Position numbers and translations under genes: made by a program. DNA of 64,000 nucleotides from Phymatolithon calcareum (Eukaryota; Rhodophyta; Florideophyceae; Hapalidiales). Shown one piece after another: positions 9,293-21,250 of this stretch (within the stretch, counting starts at the first letter, position 1; every line of letters begins with the position of its first letter). Where the stretch lies: assembly GCA_977006965.1 (NCBI GenBank), contig OZ345356.1, positions 2,852,001 through 2,916,000 of the forward strand, given 5' to 3'. The notes beneath the pieces were generated by a model. That model had not been told where the DNA came from. It saw only the letters and a list, made by a program, of their open reading frames with translations, and ran no database searches.

Positions 9293-11675
9293 GCACGCTT
9301 GGTACCAATATTATTTTTATTGTTTTTATTGCAATAAACCATTAATTGCCCTGGGAGGTACTTATTGCAATAATTATTGCAAAAAGTAATGGCATATGAT
9401 CGAAAATCAAGGTACATCCTTGCCCTCCTCGGCGCTGGCAAGATCGTCATACAGCGCTGCGGTACAGGATCTGTAAGGGAAATTTACGGAAAAGGGTTCT
9501 AGAAGCTCCCCACACAGTTTACATATTGCCACCCGAATCTGCGGCATCCAATTGCTGTCAGGAATTCTGCTCTGTTATCGATGCCTCTCGATAATTACGG
9601 ACACGTCGACCGGCACTGACTCGGAAACTTTCTCCTGAATGCTGTCTTGCTCACGCGATCTCTTGGATTTCACACTCCTGCGAATTGCCCTGCCGAAACA
9701 CTACGTCGAGAATGTCAAGCAACGGACGCAAACCAGGCCCCAAAGAAGTTGTTGAGGTGCTAACGCAGAAGCTGCGTGAAGAAGAACGCGATGTGCAGTC
9801 TCGCAGAACCGGAATAACACGCTATAAGGTGCCTTTTAACATCCTTCTCTGCCCGAAATGTGCTGACTGCCGAGACAATGGTGAAATCGCTTTTGAAAAA
9901 GGAAAGGGGTATACTAACTCATATAGCCACCTGAAGAGTTGCATATCTGGAGGAAGCGAAGATCACCTTTTCAGGTCTACAGAGATGCGCTGGCCAGTCT
10001 ACGCCGCCGCCAAGCAAGCTCGTTTATCGCCACTCACTCACCAATGACATTTCTCGCAACTGGTAAGGAAAAGGCCATGTACGGGTACATTAGACTTGTC
10101 GTCTACATGTCATTGCCGGTTTCACATGGTCAAAGCGAAGAATATCGCAAGTTTTCCTGTTTCCGTGAGAAGTTCTCAACTCTGATATTCAAAGAGACAC
10201 TATTCAAGCTCGTTGAGCTCGTCGAACTGCGAATCTGAGACGATATTTCTGATAGCAAAGGAGCCATTATACACGATGGCTAGACCGCCAATGGGACATA
10301 TTACTTGGGTGTATACGGATTGTTCATGAGACGTGTGAAGATGCTGGAAAGAGGCACCGCGCGCGAGATTGAAGGGCTCGCTATTGTGCTTCTGTCTGTG
10401 AGTCCTATTGCGAAAGTAGAAGATGATGATGTTCAAGGAGGCATTTCGGATCTTGAAACCACTACGTTCAACGCACACGCTCACGTGTGTCAACTAGAAG
10501 ACGTGTTCGACTTCTTCGGGGTCAACGTGCATACCCAGGCAGTTTGTCAGGTTGCCGACAACTGCAATGTCAATAAGTCAATCGCCAGGCTTATGGAAAT
10601 CGCTCATGTTAGCTGTGCTAGTCATAAGCACAACCTAAAGGTGAACAAGATGGTTGTCAGTGACGATAGACTCCAAGCAGCGATAGACTCAGTGCATGCA
10701 AGGGTGAAGAACTGCAAAAAACTGAAGAACCGAGCAATACTACGCAACCTTACTGAATTGGCTCCAGTTATGCATAATGAAACGCGCTGGTCCGGAAAGT
10801 ATCATATGCTCAAGCGCTTCAACCGCATACGTGAGCAGTTAATCAACGCAGCAAAGGCGGAAGGAGCAACGATAGCTATGGACGAGAGCGAGCAGTTCCG
10901 CAACAGATCTATGCTGTATCCAAGTCAGTTTAAGAAAACCAACCAGGTAAATCTGGAACTACAGAAGCACGGTGCTTCGTTCTCTGACTGTCGCTTAGCT
11001 CTTGATGAGTTTATTTCAGCAGTCGAGTAGTGCAAGTACGATGCCAGCTTGGAAAAAGCTACATTTCATTACGTGCATCAATTTTGTGTGACCCACCATT
11101 CGAGTCGGGAGTTGTTAAGATACAGCGCGCTGAGTCCGACACTATGACAAATAAAAAGAAGGATGCATGCAAGAACCTCAAACTAGAACACGATGACGGT
11201 ATAACAAGCTCCATCGGCTGATCGGGTCGAGGCTGGCTGTCGATGGCGGAAAGATTTGCCGTAAAAATGCGCAAGCGTGCCGAGGTCCGTGAAACTTATA
11301 TAAATTGCGACTTTATTCTTAGATCAACTGCCGAGGTGGAGAGGCTTTGGTTGGTGGCCAAGAATGTTTTGACAGACAATCGCAAGAGGATAACACCGTT
11401 ATTACCAGAAGCCCTGCAGTTTCTTAAAGAGAACAAAGGTTACTGGGATCAGAAATAGGACTCCGTGGCGATGAGCACTGCCCGGAGAGTAAGAGTGATC
11501 CAACGCGTGAGTGAAGACATGGCGCAGGAGGACCTGAATTAGATTCTGTTATTGCAATTGATATTGAAAGAATGGTCAGATATTGCAATTCCTATTGCCT
11601 TCAACCTTGGATTATTGGTATTGCAATTGCTATTGCATCATGTGCCCGAATAAATAACAATAATATTGGTACTAT
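9293..11675 (+). mobile_element. Full-length degenerate hAT element with 8-bp TSD
   Basis: The terminal repeats share GTACCAATATTATT (left at about 9302, right in reverse complement ending at 11675). Identical octamers CCCTGCTG flank the element at 9285-9292 and 11676-11683, as expected for hAT insertion. The left TIR has about 8 extra bases outside the conserved core. Both subterminal zones carry repeated TATTGCAAT-like words (9330-9400 and 11548-11640), probably transposase-binding sites. The 2.38-kb element encodes a broken transposase. Confidence 0.75.
9712..11458 (+). pseudogene. hAT transposase pseudogene, BED finger to dimerisation domain
   Basis: Translation pieces follow the hAT order. 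A BED-like finger starts about 45 residues from the ATG (CPKCADC, then KGYTNSYSHLKSC). Next comes an LPVSHG-x-E-x2-R segment reached after a frameshift near 9972. The core has VADNCNVNKSIARL and a CASHKHNLKV motif (10550-10640), then NETRWSGKYHML. The C-terminal dimerisation segment has AEVERLWLVAKNVLTDNRKR followed by FLKENKGYWDQ (11325-11455). At least one frameshift and several in-frame stops (near 10240, and TAG at 11028) separate these pieces. The family uses a DDE/RNase-H core for cut-and-paste movement. This copy cannot make an active enzyme. Confidence 0.8.
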
Positions 11676-13365
11676 CCCTGCTGCTAGCTGAAAATGCATT
11701 TTGACCACATCACGAGCTCCCACCCAGTCGCTCATGACCATCGTGTGTCTTGCACTGAATACTGTTACCATCCAGTGGCAATGAACACCCTGAACATTGC
11801 ATTTCCTCCTTCTCGCCCCTCTGCTCCACGGCTGAAACTGCTTGTCTTGAATTGCCCACTCACTTCCTCGCCTATGAATCGTACCATTGATAACTGGTAA
11901 AGTTTCAAGCGTGATGTTCGTGTGGCTGCCTGGTGGAGGACGGTTCTGTGGATAGTAAGTCGAGAAGCTACGCGGCGTCGAGAGCGCGAATGTGGTACAA
12001 AGAGACGAACGCACAGCTGCACAACGAAGTTTAATCGGCATTTGAGGGTTTTGTTAGCCCTCGTTGGGCAACTCTCTGCACCTGTTTCACTGTCTCACGA
12101 CTTGTTGCATGAACGAGATATGCAGAAGGTTAATTTTGGCACAAGAAAACTGTTGTAGGTTTATTGTCTTGGTTCGATAGACGCGTGGGCAACAAGGTTG
12201 TCATCCTTGATGGCGAAGCACCAAGCCTAGCTTACACTTACTGACCGAGATCATCGTATGATAGCGTATCTCGAGGCGCACTTTGGACGATGCCGACGCC
12301 AGGGTGGAAGAGGGATCAGCAAAAATTTCAAACCATTTTCATCGTCAAAGTAAAGTCCTTTTCACTCATCCCACCACCAACGTTCGCCACGAGCGGGAAG
12401 CGAAACCCCGTGCCCTACGTCGTAAGGAGGGGGAGACACCAGTTAGCGATCCGACAATCGGTTGGCATCTCCACAAAACACAATAGTGCTCCGACGAGGC
12501 ATGCGTTGGCACTTGCAGGTTACCGTCTCAAGTTCTGTCTCCATCCATAACCGGAGCTCGTTTCCGTTCGACTCCATGTTCTACAAGTGAATCGTATCCA
12601 TACACGGTTCAGTCAAGTTCATCAAGCCCGCGAATGTCGTAATTAGCCGTCTGCGGCTTACCATCTTGAAAACCAGCGACAAATTTGGCTGCGCGAGCTC
12701 CGCGCCGACATCTGCATTTGAGTGCTGAACACCAAATCATCGCGTTCCTCGGGCTGGCGTAGTGGAAGTCCTCTTTGTTCCCCTGCTTACGAACGAACGT
12801 TGTTGTGCATGCGACGTATTGGCAATGGCTCTGCTAAACACACTTGTGGCGGTGGCGCTGGATCCCGCGACACAATAGATAGTTACCACCGTGATAGACT
12901 GGCGGAGGAGAAGAAAGGACTTGTGGATACGGTACGAAGTTTGTCGAAATGGGTTGTTGTGTGGCAGGGGAAGAAATACAAGTAGCGTATACTACGGAAG
13001 GAGCAAAATAGTAAATTTTGATGCGTGCAGCTCATATGACTGCCTAATAGAGGACGGGCTCTGTGGTAGAAAAGTCGACAAGCTACGCAGAGACGAGAGC
13101 GGGCGAATGTGGGGAAAGAGTCGAACGCACCGCGAAGCTTGGTCAGCGTGTAGCGTTTTGCTAGCCCTTATTGCGCGTCTCCTTGCACCAGTTTCACTAC
13201 CTCACACCGTGTAGCATGAACGGGATATGCACGAGGTTAATTTTTCCGCGCAAGCATCGCCCGGACATGCGTGTGGGTGCTGAGTTTCACATTACCGCGT
13301 GCGCCGGTGCGATGTAGTGCAGTCCTCTTTGTTCCTTGCGTACGTACGCAGGGAACAAAGAGGCC
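11676..13365. repeat. Two degenerate direct copies of a ~1.1-kb unit
   Basis: 11930-12165 and 13010-13260 share the same order of blocks (a GGACGG..CTGTGG stretch, AAGCTACGC, GTTTTG..TAGCCCT, TTTCACT and ATGCA..GGTTAATTTT). 12745-12800 corresponds to 13300-13350 (GTAGTG followed by GTCCTCTTTGTTCC). 12880-12980 resembles 26285-26390 in the LRR-like repeat. Short frames on both strands carry no domain. These look like decayed copies of one gene family. Confidence 0.5.
13324..13363. repeat. 40-bp near-perfect palindrome
   Basis: The left arm CCTCTTTGTTCCTTGCGTAC is followed without a spacer by its reverse complement with one mismatch. The corresponding place in the other unit (about 12770-12790) has only the left arm, so the palindrome is private to this copy. 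Confidence 0.8.
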
Positions 13366-15879
13366 AGCAAACACGCTGTCCCTCCATATTCGACGTCAGG
13401 TCCGAATCGTGTTGACGCGGATTATGATATCCCTGTTCTTTTTTCCCGTATTATCTTATCTCGCCGCCTGGGCCTTCAACGTTGTTCCGTGCGACTGCAG
13501 ACGATATCTTATGCACACCTTTATCATCATTATTGTGCGCGCACTGCGCTCCCATCCTTTGAAGCCAGTTCCATTGAGAAAGTATGGCACAGCAGTGTAG
13601 TCGGTGCCCATTGGGCGAGTTGGAGACGCAATTCACGGTCGGCTCCGCGGCCTACGCCACTGCATTGGTCTCTTCAAGACATATCAGTGTCGGTGTCGGT
13701 GCGGAACTGGAAACTGCGGTGAGGTGAATGAACGGTTAATGGTGGATTAATTGCCAATGTGCATCGACTTACATATATTTTGGGGGTAAGCGTAAGGGGA
13801 AAGTCACGTGCAGTCACGAGTGTGTCACTCATTTTCTCTGCTTCTTACTGTATCGGAGTGAGAATACTGTACTGTATAGATCTGTTTCTCTCTGTATGGG
13901 AGTGAGACTAACACTCTTATATTGTATGACAATTACTTTTTTTGCTTTTTCTCTCCCCAGCTTCTGTTCTGCTCTTATTTCCAGACCCAGCGTATTACAT
14001 AAAACACTCAAATGACTCGGTGCACAAGTCGGTGCACACGGAAAAAAGAATGACCACCTGTTCATTAATTTCATCATGTGCACCGGCTTGTGCACCGACG
14101 AAAAGAGTTATGAATTTGAAGATCTTCCGATTTGTTAAGTTCGTACTTGTAAAACGCTCTTCTTACTTCATGATATTCGTATTGATCTTTGCACCACTTA
14201 GTTCTTAATCTTTCTCAAAACAATCTATTCTTTATAAGTCCAGGAATGTTGTTCGACACAAGTATGTATCCATCAGCACCAGAAATACGTGTTGCACGAG
14301 ATGAACGAAAATCGATATTCTTTTTGTCAGCTGTGCAGGTTCTGTACATTCTATAAAAATTCAAGAGGTAGTGAAATAGTTTCAAAGATATGCTGATTGT
14401 CTCCGACGATTTGAAATTGATCACAAGAAGAAATAATAGGTGCTTAGTGATGTAAACTAGAGTAAACCCAGCTGTATAGTTCACTGAAAGTCACAAACAT
14501 TCAGAAGAAACTTAATCGCTCGGAATAAATAATGACATCGAAATGAATTGTCTACTATAAGATTAACAGTTTTTAAACTCTTCAAAATCTGGTATGGAAC
14601 AGAGTCAAACCGTAGAGCCAGATCATTTTTACTAAATGTCATCTGCGAAAAGTGCAGTGACATGTGATACATGCCTTCATGAGTAATTGTAGTAGTCTGG
14701 AGTTGACCAGAATATAGAATTTTTGCTCCTGAATCGACTACTATTTACTCAAGTTATGTCAGGGTAAATTTCGTTATACGATCGACGAGAATAGAGATGA
14801 AAAGCAATCATTCTGTATCCAATCCGCTTATGTTTAAAGGAATGAACTTAAATAGGGAAGTGTTGGATTATTAATACGACAGTGACGAATATATGAAGAA
14901 ATTTGGCCTTTATTATCTAGAGAAGTAAAAGCTATGCATACACCATCACCTTTGCTAGAACCTACTCCAATATGTGGATCGAAATAGGGCGATCAAGGAA
15001 AGATGACTTTACAGGAGATATAAGATTATCTGTGAAAGACGATAAAAGAAGAAAGGCAGAAGAATGCATGAATATCGCGCCGCTAGTGTAAAAGTTCAAT
15101 TAACGCACAAGCGCTGATATATGCCTAGCATTTCATTATCTTCAATTGAATTGTTTCAATCGCCATGATCACTGTGTTTGCATCTAATTATGTAGTTGGG
15201 CAGTTACAAACAGAAGACCGTAATGGATTTCTACACTCTACTCTTTGAAATGCTCCCTCGGTCGCTCCGATTTTGTTTTCATTCCGTGCGCTTTCAATTG
15301 CACTCATAGATTGGATTACTACACTGTACTGTGGAAAAGGATGCCGCCCCTGCCTCCAACCGTTCTGGTACAAGAGCAGAATTCTGTTCAATCTCTCCGA
15401 GACGGAGTTTCGGAGTTTGAATTATTTTCATCAATTCATATAATCAGTGTTGTCATCCGTTTTCATGGAATACAAATGCTGGACAGATGATGGACCATGG
15501 CTATAGATTCTGGCCGGTTGCTCACTGTAACATCTAACTGTCCAGCAAAGCCAAAGCTTACTCGCGTGGGTGCAATACATGGGGCTCTTCTTCCCCGCTC
15601 AAAGAAGGGGGACCTTTTCCCTCGAAAACAACTTTTCTACACCATTCTAATGGCATACACTTCTCTTCCCTGTTCCAAGACGAAGAGCTCATTTGGTTTG
15701 TACGACTAGCCTCCGGATCTTCTTCCGATTTTTCACATCTTTGATTCATCCTAACGAATCTCAGACAGAGTGTCATAACTCCCGGTGTGAATGGAATAGT
15801 TCGCTGATCTATGTGTATAAAATGAAGACCCAGACATGTTTAGCCGACATCTGCACTCAACATCTACAATTTACGGCCA
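13366..15879. other. AT-rich stretch, no recognised gene
   Basis: No frame with a recognisable domain occurs. 13840-13930 has a short degenerate repeat (GTATCGGAGTGAGA and GTATGGGAGTGAGA). 14018-14097 forms a hairpin, listed separately. 14100-15180 is AT-rich on both strands, with frequent stops. Confidence 0.55.
14018..14097. repeat. Inverted repeat, 21-bp arms, 38-nt loop
   Basis: Arms 14018-14038 and 14077-14097 are complementary with one mismatch. Each arm contains two copies of the octamer CGGTGCAC or its complement. The same octamer occurs twice near 24895-24920, so it may be a dispersed element end. Confidence 0.65.
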
Positions 15880-17124
15880 GATAACCGGCCGGAGGAAGGG
15901 GCACGGGTCCCGCACCGTTATCCCTGTGAGCTCCGAAAGCTTGCTTCCGCGCCACCAGCTTCTTATTGGAGCTTCGAGTGGGTCCAGCATCTCGAACCTG
16001 AAGCGGCCAAAAAGCTCTTCCCGCCATATGCTTCCCAATACGGAGCTTCTGATCTTGTAAATGTCTCGAAAGACACTTCTGTTATCGTATTGAACTTTCT
16101 GTACGAGTACTGCAAGATTGGCACGGGAGATATACTGAAAAATGACACTATGGGCGTTATTGTACAAGGTTTGCGGATGTTATACGAAGAACATGGGCAT
16201 ATTCAGTCTTGGAGAGTCAATCAAAGCTCCGGAGAAGCAAGTGGGAACCCCCTTACCAATAACCACGATATAACGCTGTTGCGTCGCGCACATAGGGTGA
16301 CACTGGCCAAACATGGCGATATGAGTATCAAAGCACGTCCAATGACGGTGGGCATCGTGTGCTGCCATGCAGAAATGTTCTGGTTCGGAGGCGAGAAGCC
16401 AGCTAGGCTATGCGACGTTGTGCTTCATTCCACCCTCGTCCTTGGAATGCACTTCGGCCTTCGATATGATGAGGTATCGAAGTTGAGAGTGGAACACATT
16501 TGAAAGGATGGGTCTGACACGAAGCTCACCATAAGGACAACAGTCAAAAATTCCACGGAGCAAAGGGTTTATACTATTTGCGAATGGCCGGGCAACACGG
16601 AGCTGAAAAATTGTCCATACATGGATCCGGTTATTGCCCTATACTCATGGCTGAGCGTCAGAGGAAGTGATGTTAGTCCTCTTTTCTGCGGCTTAACAGA
16701 GACACAGGGAGGAGCCGTGGTAAACGCCAGCAAGGAATTGAGTTCTTCAAAGTTTACGAAACTACTGAGAAACCGCTTGGAAATTATTGGTATTGGAAAA
16801 GGTGACGTCATCATGTACTCCGGCCACTCTATCAAAGTAGGAGCTATTCAGCTGTACCGTTCTCTGAATCTTCGTGATGAGCATATTATGGAGATTGTGC
16901 AAATGAAGGGTCCCCATGCCTACGCAAATTATTGTGCTGCTTATAACGATTGTGCGCCTCCCAGTCTTCCCAGGTTTGCGTCCTGGATAGATTTCGTCAA
17001 GCATGCGGAAACAATTGGAAAGGAGCACGATTTAGTATACGATGAAGCGAAGTACGCGGAAATTGTGCTCGAAGTATTTGGAGCGGATGCTTTACAAGAC
17101 GAAGGCTCCGATGCTGACGAATAG
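15880..17124 (+). pseudogene. Crypton-like tyrosine recombinase pseudogene
   Basis: One frame is open from about 15880 to 17124 except for a single TGA at 16501-16503. The catalytic domain matches tyrosine recombinases: GLRYDEVSKL supplies the first Arg, YSGHSIKVGAIQLY corresponds to the H-x2-R box with Arg replaced by Lys, and the C-terminal PHAYANY supplies the conserved His and the Tyr nucleophile. A family N-terminal part with helices precedes it. Recombinases of the Crypton/DIRS kind cut and rejoin DNA through the Tyr without a DDE core. No reverse transcriptase is present nearby, which favours Crypton over DIRS. The start is uncertain because no convincing ATG lies at the 5' end. The nonsense codon and the H-x2-K change suggest a dead copy. 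Confidence 0.65.
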
Positions 17125-18377
17125 TGTTCTGCACATGTACCGTTTTCTAGATATTTAGATGTCCTGATTCATAAACGATTGCTTCATGGTGATTTTGTTT
17201 AATACTTTTGCATCAAAATACTGGAAAGGGCACGAGGCTTTTCTCCAATGTCCCATTTCTTATGAAATTTGACTATGGCTTCATTCCATTCCGCATCAGA
17301 TCCCTTTTCCGATACATTTGTAACACTTGATCCATCAGCGACGAGCCTTATAAGTTTGTTAATTCTTAGATAACGGCGCTTATTCCAGTTTTATACCTAT
17401 ACTTGTTTGAATAATGATCAGAGCCAATAACGGCCTTTCTGTTTGCCACAGTGCAAAACTTGCAAATAGGAAGTGTTGAGAGAGCGGGTCCCCAAATCGC
17501 CACAGAATCACGGTTTTTTCAATCGTCCTTGGTAACCCAGGGACCCATTTCTTCGCTGAGGTTTGAGAAAGTTGCGACAGAAAAGTAGAAAAAGATTCTT
17601 CTTCACGGAGAATTGATAGATGTGTTGCACTTGAAGGGAAATCAGGGACGGGTATGTTCTCACAGTGCATCTGAGTGCCTTTGCGATCATTAGAAGATAT
17701 CGGGATATGCTCTGCATCATAGGCAAGTGGCAGTGAAGGCTTAGATGAGGAGACTGCTGCGATTCTGCGGCTTCTTAAAGTAAAAAACGGCTTGTGAGAG
17801 CATCCACCCAAACCTTCATTTTATGCTCTCTCATTTCGTCGACGTTTCCCGTCCCACCCTGAACCGTCTTCTCCTCTTCCAGCTTGGGCCGAGCTCTAAA
17901 GGTGGACTCCCTGGACATCGCGAGAAAAAGTTCACGGTTCACGCGCATCATCTGCCGCGGAGCACGAAACCCAGTTCCATCGCCCCCTCCTTGAATTGGC
18001 CTTGCAGCTCCAGTTCGCTCCATGTCGAGATGCGCACATCTCATCTTCCTTTAGCGTTCGATCAAGAGTCCAATATACTAAAAAATAATGCTTCGGCAGC
18101 ATGCGACAGAGTCCGAGGCCGGGAGGGGTGCTACTGGCAAATGTGCCGTATTGATGCAGGGATACCATATGGTAAATTATCTGATATAATACGTTCTGTG
18201 TCGTAGCTACGAGCCATTTGTATGTCTTTGAAACATCTTTCTGTCGATATCTGGGCATGCATGCTTCTCTTCCGAACAAAGAGAGCTTGGAGTACATTGT
18301 TTCATTGCATATAAGACGTTCAGCACTGTAACTTAGAGCTATATGTCTTTCACACATCGTTCTGTGCCTGGCCGGTC
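17125..18377. other. No recognised gene; weak minus-strand frame
   Basis: A minus-strand ATG frame at 17775-18044 (89 residues, Arg/Glu-rich) is followed by another minus-strand open stretch to 17380 that lacks an ATG. They could be two exons or a shifted gene. No domain is recognised. 18200-18370 contains two copies of a TATGTCTTT..CACATC..TTCTGT stretch preceding the zinc-finger gene. Confidence 0.4.
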
Positions 18378-18918
18378 ATGGATAGTTCTCCTCCGAAAAA
18401 AATGAGCTTGGAGTACATCCTTAACACCCCGGTACGGCGTTGGCGAAAGAAATCCTCTTCAAGAATTAAGAAGAACGGAAAACTATATCCGGGATCTCCT
18501 GTTCTTTGCCCTTTTTGTGCGCTTCACTACTCTACAAGGTTTAACATGGTCAGACATGTAAGTATTCGAAACGTACATCTTCGAGAAAGATTTTCGGCCG
18601 CAAAATCTGACTATTGTTTTCTTGCTCTTAATAGGTGAAAGATTTCCATTTGAAACTGAAGAAATTCCTTTGTATGCTCTGCGGAATGAGATTGGCCAGC
18701 CAAAACAGTATGAATCGCCATATTTCTGCTGTACACAGGGTAGGTGAAGGCACATTGAAACATTTTAAAGTACCTATTGTCGGTTTACTAACTCTTGTTT
18801 TATGCAGGGAGACACGAACAGAAAATATGTGTGTGATATTTGTCATGGTAGCTAACGTGACAAATCCCATTTGACTTCTCATATTAATCGTGTGCATAAG
18901 AACTCTAAGATAAATTAA
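18378..18918 (+). pseudogene. Three-finger C2H2 zinc-finger gene A, exon 3 nonsense
   Basis: Exon 1 is 18378-18557, exon 2 is 18635-18739 and exon 3 is 18808-18918, with introns GTAAGT..TAG and GTAGGT..CAG, all phase 0. The N-terminus MDSSPPKKMSLEYILN is shared with the sister genes at 19757-20378 and 21251-21781. Finger 1 (CPFC, 12 residues, H) is completed only after splicing by VKDFH. Finger 2 is CMLC-x12-H-x4-H. Finger 3 starts CDIC but is cut by TAA at 18853-18855, where gene C has a Tyr codon; the frame then continues to a proper H-x4-H and stop. C2H2 proteins of this kind bind nucleic acid. It could still make a two-finger protein. Confidence 0.75.
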
Positions 18919-19756
18919 ATATGACTTGTTCAATACTTCTACACCGTTTCTTATCATAGCTAAAGGGTTGTGAGAAGGAAGAGGAAAACGAAGCTGTTCT
19001 GAGGGGAGAGCTGTGTTTGCGATTTGGAGGAGGGAAGAATATCGGTTTTGAATTAGATGAGGCGAGAGAAGTGGTTTGCGAGGAAGTAGAGCCCCAAGTC
19101 TTGCTGTGGGGCAGTAAAACCTCCCGACTTGACGCGTGTAAGACGATCCCTCCGACTTGTTGCGGGGATGTAGAACCTCCCGACTGCTCGCAGAGAAAGA
19201 AAAGCCCTCCGTGGTGAGTCCCTTCGGGGAAGCGGAGCGCGCTGTGGAGCATATAGTGTCTATTTTGTAAATCAAGAAGAGCACAGTGCTGCAGCAGTCA
19301 AAAATAAGTGGCTGATTGTAACATTGGAACGAAATCAAAGCAGTTATAGGGGCGTATATCACTGTAGTGTAATCATTGATCGCACTGCAATTGTTGACGA
19401 ATAGATTATAGGGGTGTAGATTTGAAGCAAAGAGTTCGTTGAGCAATCGGATATTAGGGTGTATAATTGAAGCAAAAGATCAGTTGCGTCATCGATGATC
19501 GGGCTGTAGACGCAAGTGCAGTTTCCAGAATGCCTTGTAGTCACCCCACCAAGAAGATCACTGAAGGATGCAGTAGAGCCCCAGTCAGTGGAGAGCATCA
19601 CTTGTACGCCGGTGGTCTTATCTGTGGAGCACTTCTCCTCTTGGTCTTCGTGCACAAAGGAAATCGCTTCTAGAGTGAACGGCGGCAAGTAAATAAATTG
19701 TTCGTTACAATTTTTTATTGGCGTCTTAGCTACATTTGATTGATTTAGGAGCCATA
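18919..19756. repeat. Direct repeat unit 1 and degenerate minisatellite
   Basis: 19190-19540 is a direct copy of 20665-21050 with many substitutions. It includes words such as GGGGTGTAGATTTGAAGCAAA repeated at about 45-bp spacing inside each unit. 19080-19190 contains about three degraded units of the 33-bp minisatellite found at 22280-22600 (GAACCTCCCGACT). No gene is recognised. Confidence 0.6.
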
Positions 19757-20378
19757 TCAGATGTTCGTGTGAGCAAGGTTCCGATGCTTCGATAAATGGG
19801 TACGATATTGAAAGGACCCGTTGCAGAACTCGCAGTGAAATTTCCGTTCAACCTGCTCAGATAGATTGGCCCAATAATTGAAAAATGTATTAAAAGAACT
19901 CCAAATTTAGTAACTGCTTGCCGTAGAGTCTGTGTGGTATCATTTCCTTGCAACTTACTCAGTGCACAGCTTTATATGTCTTTGGAGAACATCTTGAAAT
20001 GAGAAATTTAAACCGCAGTTTTCGCACACATGCGGTCTCTGCCCAAGATGCACAGATATGATCTGAAAAAGAACTCACACGTAGTCAGAATTACGAAAGA
20101 AAAGATACACAACAGATTTTGCGACCTGAAATTAGTCCGATATCCGATTCCCGCTGGATTCCGATTATCTGCAGAATACTTACATGCTTATTCAAGTTTC
20201 CGACCGCCGCGTATGACAATGGGCACAAACTGCATTTTACAGGCGATGTTTTCGTGATATTGATATCCGTCACTGCACCAGAGCCACTTTTGTCTTCGTT
20301 CACGAGAAATTGAATGCTCATCTTATGGGGCACAGGGACGCTCGGGGACTCCATGTTGTCGGAAGCGTTTGCAGACAT
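19757..20378 (-). pseudogene. Three-finger C2H2 zinc-finger gene B, frameshift in finger 2
   Basis: Exon 1 runs from ATG 20378 (or 20354) to 20184, exon 2 from 20062 to 19959, exon 3 from 19852 to 19757. Introns are GTAAGT..CAG (20063-20183) and GTAAGT..CAG (19853-19958). The N-terminus retains HKMSIQFLVN. Finger 1 is CSLC-x12-H, completed after splicing by IISVH. Finger 2 is CENC-x12-H, followed by IKLC where the sisters have a residue order ending AVH. A one-base deletion there shifts the frame, so that finger 3 (CEFC-x12-H-x4-H, ending NLAH..I and TGA) is out of phase with exon 2. All three fingers are otherwise intact. It lies opposite in orientation to the two sister genes. Confidence 0.7.
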
Positions 20379-21250
20379 AATCTTCGGAAGAAGAAAACGA
20401 TGGACAATACTTTCTCAGAACTGAAGTCACTTATCTTGCCATGAAGAATATATATAATATTGCTCAGAGACTGAATATACCAGACAGGAAAAGAATAATA
20501 GGAACCGTGTATGATTGGTTTTAACGAGAGCACATATAAGTAGTTCTAAAACTGAATGCATTTTTCAAACGTCAACGGTGTAATACTCTAACGTGCCTGT
20601 ATAGATTTGAACGCTTCGCAAAGCGTTTTCTGCACTGAATGCAACGGCAAGGTTTCTTCTTCTCGTGAAAGCAGAGCCGTCCGTCTTGAGTCCTTTCATG
20701 GCATTGAAGCGCGCTGTGGGGCATATTGCGTCTATTGTGTATATCAGCAAGAGCACGGTGCTGCAGAGGTCAAAAATAAGTGACTGATTGTAACATTATA
20801 ACGAAATCGAGGCGATGATCGAGACTTATATCACCGTAGTGTAACCATTGATCACACTACACTTGTTGAGTAATCGATGATAGGGGTGTAGATTCGAAGC
20901 AAAGTGTTCGTGGAGCAATCGATGATGGGGGTGTACAATTGAAGCAAATGTCCGTTGAGAAATCGGTGATCATGGTGTATAATTGAAGCAAAGGATCCGT
21001 TGGGTCACCGATAATTGGGCTTTAGACGCAAGTACAGTTACCAGAATGCTCTTGGCCATGATATCAAGAGGACAGTTCAGGGACGGCGGAATTCCAGTCA
21101 GTGGCGGGTACTACTGGTACATGTGCCGTTTTTACGCATCCGCATGTGCAGGAATTACGGTGATTAACTATTTTTGCACTTAAGAATTTGTTCTCCCTAT
21201 CTCTGCGTCGTTTACATCTCTGCAACACAACGCTCTGCGATCTGATGGTC
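20379..21250. repeat. Direct repeat unit 2
   Basis: 20665-21050 repeats 19190-19540, including the GCGCGCTGTGG..GCATAT start, the CAGTCACTTATTTTTG-complement block and four internal copies of a GTGTAGATTCGAAGC-like word at about 45-bp spacing. 20379-20660 has no recognised content. Confidence 0.6.
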
